Shown piece after piece: positions 4,453 to 7,419 of a stretch of DNA of 7,419 nt (position 1 is its first letter; each line of letters starts with the position of its first letter). The stretch comes from Marvinbryantia sp964455335 (GTDB lineage Bacteria; Bacillota; Clostridia; Lachnospirales; Lachnospiraceae): assembly GCA_964455335.1 (NCBI GenBank), contig CAYVVW010000099.1, positions 1 through 7,419 on the forward strand, written 5' to 3'. Under the pieces are notes generated by a model that saw only the letters and a program-made list of their open reading frames with translations, was not told the DNA's origin and did no database searches. Made by a program: the position numbers and the translations under genes.

Positions 4453-5126
4453 AATTTCGGGAAATTCGCTGTCTGGAAGATATGGTTGGGCTGGTGGACG
4501 AGCTCGGCTTTCTTCCATTTTTCAAGAATCCCATTCCGGGATTTTCCGTGGAAGCGTGTTGCGCGAAGGAATTGTGGTTTTCCGACGGTGTGGACGGCCC
4601 ATGGGAGTGGAAAGGTCCCGCGGCGCAAAGCGGCCACTGTATGTATGGAAAGTTTTTTGGGGGAAAGGCGGGGTTTGTAAGCCGCACATGGCTGCCGGAT
4701 TTTTGCAATTTCCGCAGGGATGGGTACGATTTCGACGCCCGCTATGACGATGAACTCGCATCCCACAAAGACAAAGTCCTTTATGACACCGTCGCGGAAC
4801 ATGGCGCCCTGCTGTCCAGGGAATTGAAAGCGCTTTGCAATTACCGCAAAGGCGGAAATCGGGGCTTCGACACGGTGGTCACGCGCCTGCAGATGCAGAC
4901 CTACCTTGCGATTTCCGATTTCGTCTATCGGACAGACAAGGCGGGAAAAACATATGGCTGGGGCGTGGCGCAATATTCCACGCCAGAGGCGCTGTTTGGC
5001 CATGCATATGTGACGGGCGCATACGCGCGCGATCCGCAGGAATCCAAAAAAGACATTCTCTCCCATCTGAAAGCAATCCTGCCCGACGCGTCCGAGGCGC
5101 AGATCCAAAGATGGATGCTATCGTAA
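4449..5126 (+). CDS. AlkZ-related protein, function unproven
   Basis: A 225-residue soluble protein without signal peptide or membrane segments. It resembles a widespread Clostridia family that I recall as AlkZ-related, that is, distantly related to the HTH_42 (AlkZ/YcaQ) DNA glycosylases that excise alkylated or cross-linked bases. Seen landmarks: ELGFLPFFKNPIPGFSVE near the N-terminus, GPWEWKGP, YGKFFGGKAGFVSRTWLPDF, RRDGYDFDARYDDELASHKDK, and GNRGFDTVVTRLQMQTYLAI. The QMQ there recalls the QxQ catalytic motif of AlkZ, but its position near the C-terminus makes equivalence uncertain. Glycosylase activity is therefore only a hypothesis. I start at ATG 4449; the frame is open back to 4368, but the added residues are repeat-encoded. 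AAGGAG directly abuts the ATG, too close to act, and GAGAGG at 4432 is about 11 nt away. The stop codon lies in a hairpin. Confidence 0.7.
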   Translation: MKFREIRCLEDMVGLVDELGFLPFFKNPIPGFSVEACCAKELWFSDGVDGPWEWKGPAAQSGHCMYGKFFGGKAGFVSRTWLPDFCNFRRDGYDFDARYDDELASHKDKVLYDTVAEHGALLSRELKALCNYRKGGNRGFDTVVTRLQMQTYLAISDFVYRTDKAGKTYGWGVAQYSTPEALFGHAYVTGAYARDPQESKKDILSHLKAILPDASEAQIQRWMLS

Positions 5127-5155
5127 ACGACAACCGCATTTGCCGTTTACGATAG
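5118..5155. terminator. Hairpin overlapping the stop of the AlkZ-related gene
   Basis: CTATCGTAAACG (5118-5129) and CGTTTACGATAG (5144-5155) form a perfect 12-bp inverted repeat. After an A-C mismatch, CAA and TTG can add three inner pairs around a 6-nt loop. The stop codon TAA (5124-5126) lies within the left arm. Only ACTTT follows, so this is not a classic T-tract terminator; it may end transcription weakly or protect the mRNA 3' end. Confidence 0.55.
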
Positions 5156-5189
5156 ACTTTCCGTGGGGGATTGCGCTTTGCACTTCTGG

Positions 5190-5215
5190 AAAAATCTTGA
5201 AAAATCCGAAAAAAA
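5190..5215 (+). promoter_or_regulatory. Phased A-tracts upstream of the clpB promoter
   Basis: A-runs at 5190-5194, 5200-5204 and 5209-5215 have centres at 5192, 5202 and 5212, exactly 10 bp apart, ending four bases before the first -35 candidate at 5219. Such phasing bends DNA, and the position fits an UP element contacted by the RNA polymerase alpha subunit. The role is inferred. Confidence 0.6.
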
Positions 5216-5218
5216 TGC

Positions 5219-5255
5219 TTGCAATTTTGCAAAATAGTGTTATAGTAGTTATAGA
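5219..5255 (+). promoter_or_regulatory. Overlapping promoters of clpB (sigma-A type)
   Basis: Two -35/-10 pairs are offset by 8 to 9 bp: TTGCAA (5219-5224) with TATAGT (5241-5246), spacing 16; and TTGCAA (5227-5232) with TATAGA (5250-5255), spacing 17. The leader to the ATG would be about 80 to 95 nt. Between here and clpB I see no CIRCE element (TTAGCACTC with GAGTGCTAA) and no CtsR-type GGTCAAA tandem, so the usual heat-shock repressors of Bacillota leave no visible site. Confidence 0.65.
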
Positions 5256-5327
5256 ACAGACGAAACAACTGGGCGCGGCCCCGGCATGTCGTGGGTTCAG
5301 ACGAGAAAAGCTGTCATCATCGATACA

Positions 5328-5338
5328 AGGGGGAGGAG
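5328..5338 (+). promoter_or_regulatory. Ribosome binding site of clpB
   Basis: AGGGGGAGGAG ends 7 nt before ATG 5346. It is strong and fixes the start. Confidence 0.8.
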
Positions 5339-5345
5339 TGTTTTT

Positions 5346-7419
5346 ATGACGTTGGACAAGTTCACAAATAGTTCCAGAAATGCCGTGGGCGAGTTGGAAA
5401 AAATCGCATACGAATATGGCAATCAGGAAATCGAGCAGGAGCATTTGCTCTATGCGCTCATGAACCAGGAGGACAGCCTTATCAAGAAATTGGTCGAAAA
5501 GATGGAGATTCAGCCGCAGTATTTTGAAAATTCCATCGTTTCCGCCATCGAGAAGCGCGTCAAGGTGTCGGGCGGGCAGCCGTACATCGGCGCAGATCTG
5601 AACAAGGCCCTGGTGTCCGCGGGGGATGAGGCCAAGGCCATGGGCGATGAGTATGTGTCGGTGGAGCACCTGTTTTTGGCGATCCTCCGATACCCGAACA
5701 AGGCGGTCAAGGAGCTTTTCCGCGAATATGGCATCACAAGGGAGCGGTTCCTGCAGGCGCTTTCCACCGTGCGCGGCAACCAGCGCGTCACGTCGGACAA
5801 TCCGGAGGCTACCTATGACACCTTGAGCAAATATGGGCAGGAGCTGGTCGAAAAAGCAAGGCAGCAAAAGCTCGATCCGGTCATTGGGCGCGACGCGGAG
5901 ATTCGGAACGTCATCCGCATCCTGTCGCGCAAGACGAAAAATAATCCCGTGCTGATCGGCGAGCCGGGCGTCGGCAAGACCGCCGTGGTGGAAGGGCTTG
6001 CGCAGCGCATTGTGCGCGGCGACGTGCCGGAAGGGTTGAAAAACAAAAAAATCTTTTCCTTGGACATGGGTGCCTTGGTGGCAGGGGCAAAGTACCGGGG
6101 CGAATTTGAGGAGCGTCTGAAGGCGGTACTGGAGGACGTGCGAAAAAGCGACGGCGAGATCCTGCTGTTTGTGGACGAGCTGCACCTGATTGTCGGCGCG
6201 GGCAAGACGGACGGCGCGATGGACGCGGGGAATATGCTAAAGCCGATGCTCGCAAGGGGCGAGCTGCACTGCATCGGTGCGACCACGCTGGAGGAGCACC
6301 GCAAGTATATTGAAAAAGATCCCGCATTGGAGCGCAGATTCCAGCCGGTTATGGTGGACGAGCCAACGGTGGAAGATACCATCTCGATTTTGCGCGGCTT
6401 AAAGGACCGTTACGAGGTGTACCACGGCGTGAAGATCACGGATGGCGCGCTGGTGGCGGCGGCCACGCTGTCAAACCGCTATATCTCCGACCGTTTCCTG
6501 CCGGACAAGGCGATCGACCTGGTGGACGAGGCCTGCGCGCTCGTCAAGACCGAGATGGATTCCATGCCGACGGAAATGGATGAGCTGCGGCGGCGCATCA
6601 CGCAGATGCAGATCGAGGAGGCCGCGCTGAAAAAAGAGACGGACAAGCTGAGCATGGATCGTTTGGAGGCGCTGCAAAAAGAGCTGGCGGAGCGCAACGA
6701 AGAATTTGCGAATATGAAGGCGCAGTGGGATAATGAAAAGGCGGCAGTGGACAATCTGTCGAAGCTGCGCGAGCAAATAGAGGCGATGAACAAAGAGATA
6801 GAGTTGGCGCAGAGGGAATACGACCTCAACCGCGCGGCGCAGCTTCAGTACGGCGAATTGCCCAAACTTCGCCAGCAGCTTGCCATCGAGGAAGAGAAGG
6901 TGAAAAACCGCGACTTGTCCTTGGTGCACGAGAGCGTGACGGATGAGGAGATCAGCCGCATCATTTCGCGCTGGACGGGCATCCCCGTGGCAAAGCTGAC
7001 CGAGAGCGAGCGCAGCAAGACGCTGCATTTAAGCGAGGAACTCCACAAGCGCGTCATCGGGCAGGACGACGGCGTCCAAAAAGTGACGGACGCAATCCTG
7101 CGCTCCAAGGCGGGCATCAAAGACCCCACAAAGCCCATCGGCTCTTTCCTCTTTATGGGGCCGACCGGCGTGGGAAAGACGGAGCTTGCCAAAGCACTTG
7201 CGCAGAGCCTGTATGACGACGAGCAGAATATGGTGCGCATCGACATGAGTGAATATATGGAGAAATACTCCGTATCCCGCCTCATCGGGGCGCCTCCCGG
7301 ATACGTCGGCTACGAAGAGGGCGGACAGCTGACGGAAGCGGTGCGCAGAAAGCCATATTCGGTCGTGCTGTTCGATGAAATCGAAAAAGCGCATCCCGAT
7401 GTGTTTAATGTGCTGCTTC
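5346..7419 (+). CDS. clpB: ATP-dependent chaperone ClpB (3' part outside window)
   Basis: The first 691 codons of a Hsp100 disaggregase; family members are about 860 residues, so roughly 80 percent is present and the frame is intact to the edge. ClpB hexamers thread aggregated proteins through a central pore with help from DnaK. Domains in order: the N-terminal double Clp_N repeat (about 1-145); the first AAA+ module with Walker A GEPGVGKT (205-212), pore-loop segment AKYRGEFEERLK, and Walker B LLFVDE ending at 278; the long coiled-coil middle domain (about 405-525, from MDELRRRIT to LPKLRQQL), which sets ClpB apart from ClpC and ClpA; and the second AAA+ module with Walker A GPTGVGKT (605-612), the pore loop GAPPGYVGYEEGG and Walker B VVLFDE ending at 678. 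All key residues are intact. The gene has its own promoter and probably its own transcription unit. Confidence 0.97.
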   Translation, partial: MTLDKFTNSSRNAVGELEKIAYEYGNQEIEQEHLLYALMNQEDSLIKKLVEKMEIQPQYFENSIVSAIEKRVKVSGGQPYIGADLNKALVSAGDEAKAMGDEYVSVEHLFLAILRYPNKAVKELFREYGITRERFLQALSTVRGNQRVTSDNPEATYDTLSKYGQELVEKARQQKLDPVIGRDAEIRNVIRILSRKTKNNPVLIGEPGVGKTAVVEGLAQRIVRGDVPEGLKNKKIFSLDMGALVAGAKYRGEFEERLKAVLEDVRKSDGEILLFVDELHLIVGAGKTDGAMDAGNMLKPMLARGELHCIGATTLEEHRKYIEKDPALERRFQPVMVDEPTVEDTISILRGLKDRYEVYHGVKITDGALVAAATLSNRYISDRFLPDKAIDLVDEACALVKTEMDSMPTEMDELRRRITQMQIEEAALKKETDKLSMDRLEALQKELAERNEEFANMKAQWDNEKAAVDNLSKLREQIEAMNKEIELAQREYDLNRAAQLQYGELPKLRQQLAIEEEKVKNRDLSLVHESVTDEEISRIISRWTGIPVAKLTESERSKTLHLSEELHKRVIGQDDGVQKVTDAILRSKAGIKDPTKPIGSFLFMGPTGVGKTELAKALAQSLYDDEQNMVRIDMSEYMEKYSVSRLIGAPPGYVGYEEGGQLTEAVRRKPYSVVLFDEIEKAHPDVFNVLL

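Noticed and set aside
4125..5108. 327-codon open frame on the - strand opposite the AlkZ-related gene
   Set aside because: The + strand encodes a recognisable conserved protein over most of this span. The antisense frame crosses the repeat gap and the HD gene and shows no known motif; long shadows are expected at this GC content.
5118..6185. 355-codon open frame on the - strand opposite clpB
   Set aside because: It mirrors the clpB coding region and promoter, lacks a convincing start signal and has no recognised domain. ClpB on the + strand is certain.

Overview
The window reads as chromosomal DNA from a fairly GC-rich member of the Bacillota, most likely class Clostridia and perhaps a Lachnospiraceae-type lineage. 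This placement is an inference from gene content (HU, an RqcP-type S4 protein, a DivIC/FtsB-type divisome protein, LarB/LarC, an AlkZ-related protein and ClpB) and from strong AGGAGG-type ribosome binding sites. No rRNA or other marker allows a firm assignment. Every credible gene is on the + strand. I see no tRNA, rRNA, CRISPR array, transposase or phage gene.

Layout. 1-300: a repeat- and hairpin-rich intergenic stretch ending in a near-consensus promoter. 301-579: HU, closed by an intrinsic terminator. 778-1350: rqcP and a divIC/ftsB-like gene, closely spaced. 1370-2146: larB. 2116-2282: a tandem array of 36-bp repeats that overlaps the larB 3' end and fills the gap to larC. 2335-3648: larC as one unbroken reading frame. 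3617-3820: a second tandem array (about 42 bp per unit) that begins in the last codons of larC and runs past the start of the next gene. 3803-4246: a small RelA/SpoT-like HD hydrolase. 4247-4448: a third repeat-rich gap encoding, in one frame, a short LPW-repeat peptide. 4449-5126: an AlkZ-related protein, whose stop lies inside a hairpin. 5190-5345: phased A-tracts, overlapping promoters and a strong ribosome binding site. 5346 to the window end: clpB, cut off by the window edge after 691 codons.

How the genes relate. HU compacts DNA. RqcP serves ribosome-associated quality control, and the DivIC-like protein serves septum formation. In spore-forming relatives the interval between rqcP and divIC usually holds yabP and yabQ; both are absent here. 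LarB and LarC catalyse the first and last steps of nickel-pincer nucleotide synthesis; LarE (the sulfur-inserting step) and LarA (the client racemase) are not in the window. The HD protein probably hydrolyses (p)ppGpp or a related nucleotide. ClpB is a heat-shock disaggregase.

The most unusual property is the intergenic DNA. From larB to the AlkZ-related gene every junction is filled with degenerate tandem repeats that start in, or overlap, the flanking coding ends. Related pieces recur upstream of HU, 4 kb away. This looks like a genome-wide family of short repeats, which I cannot match to a named family.
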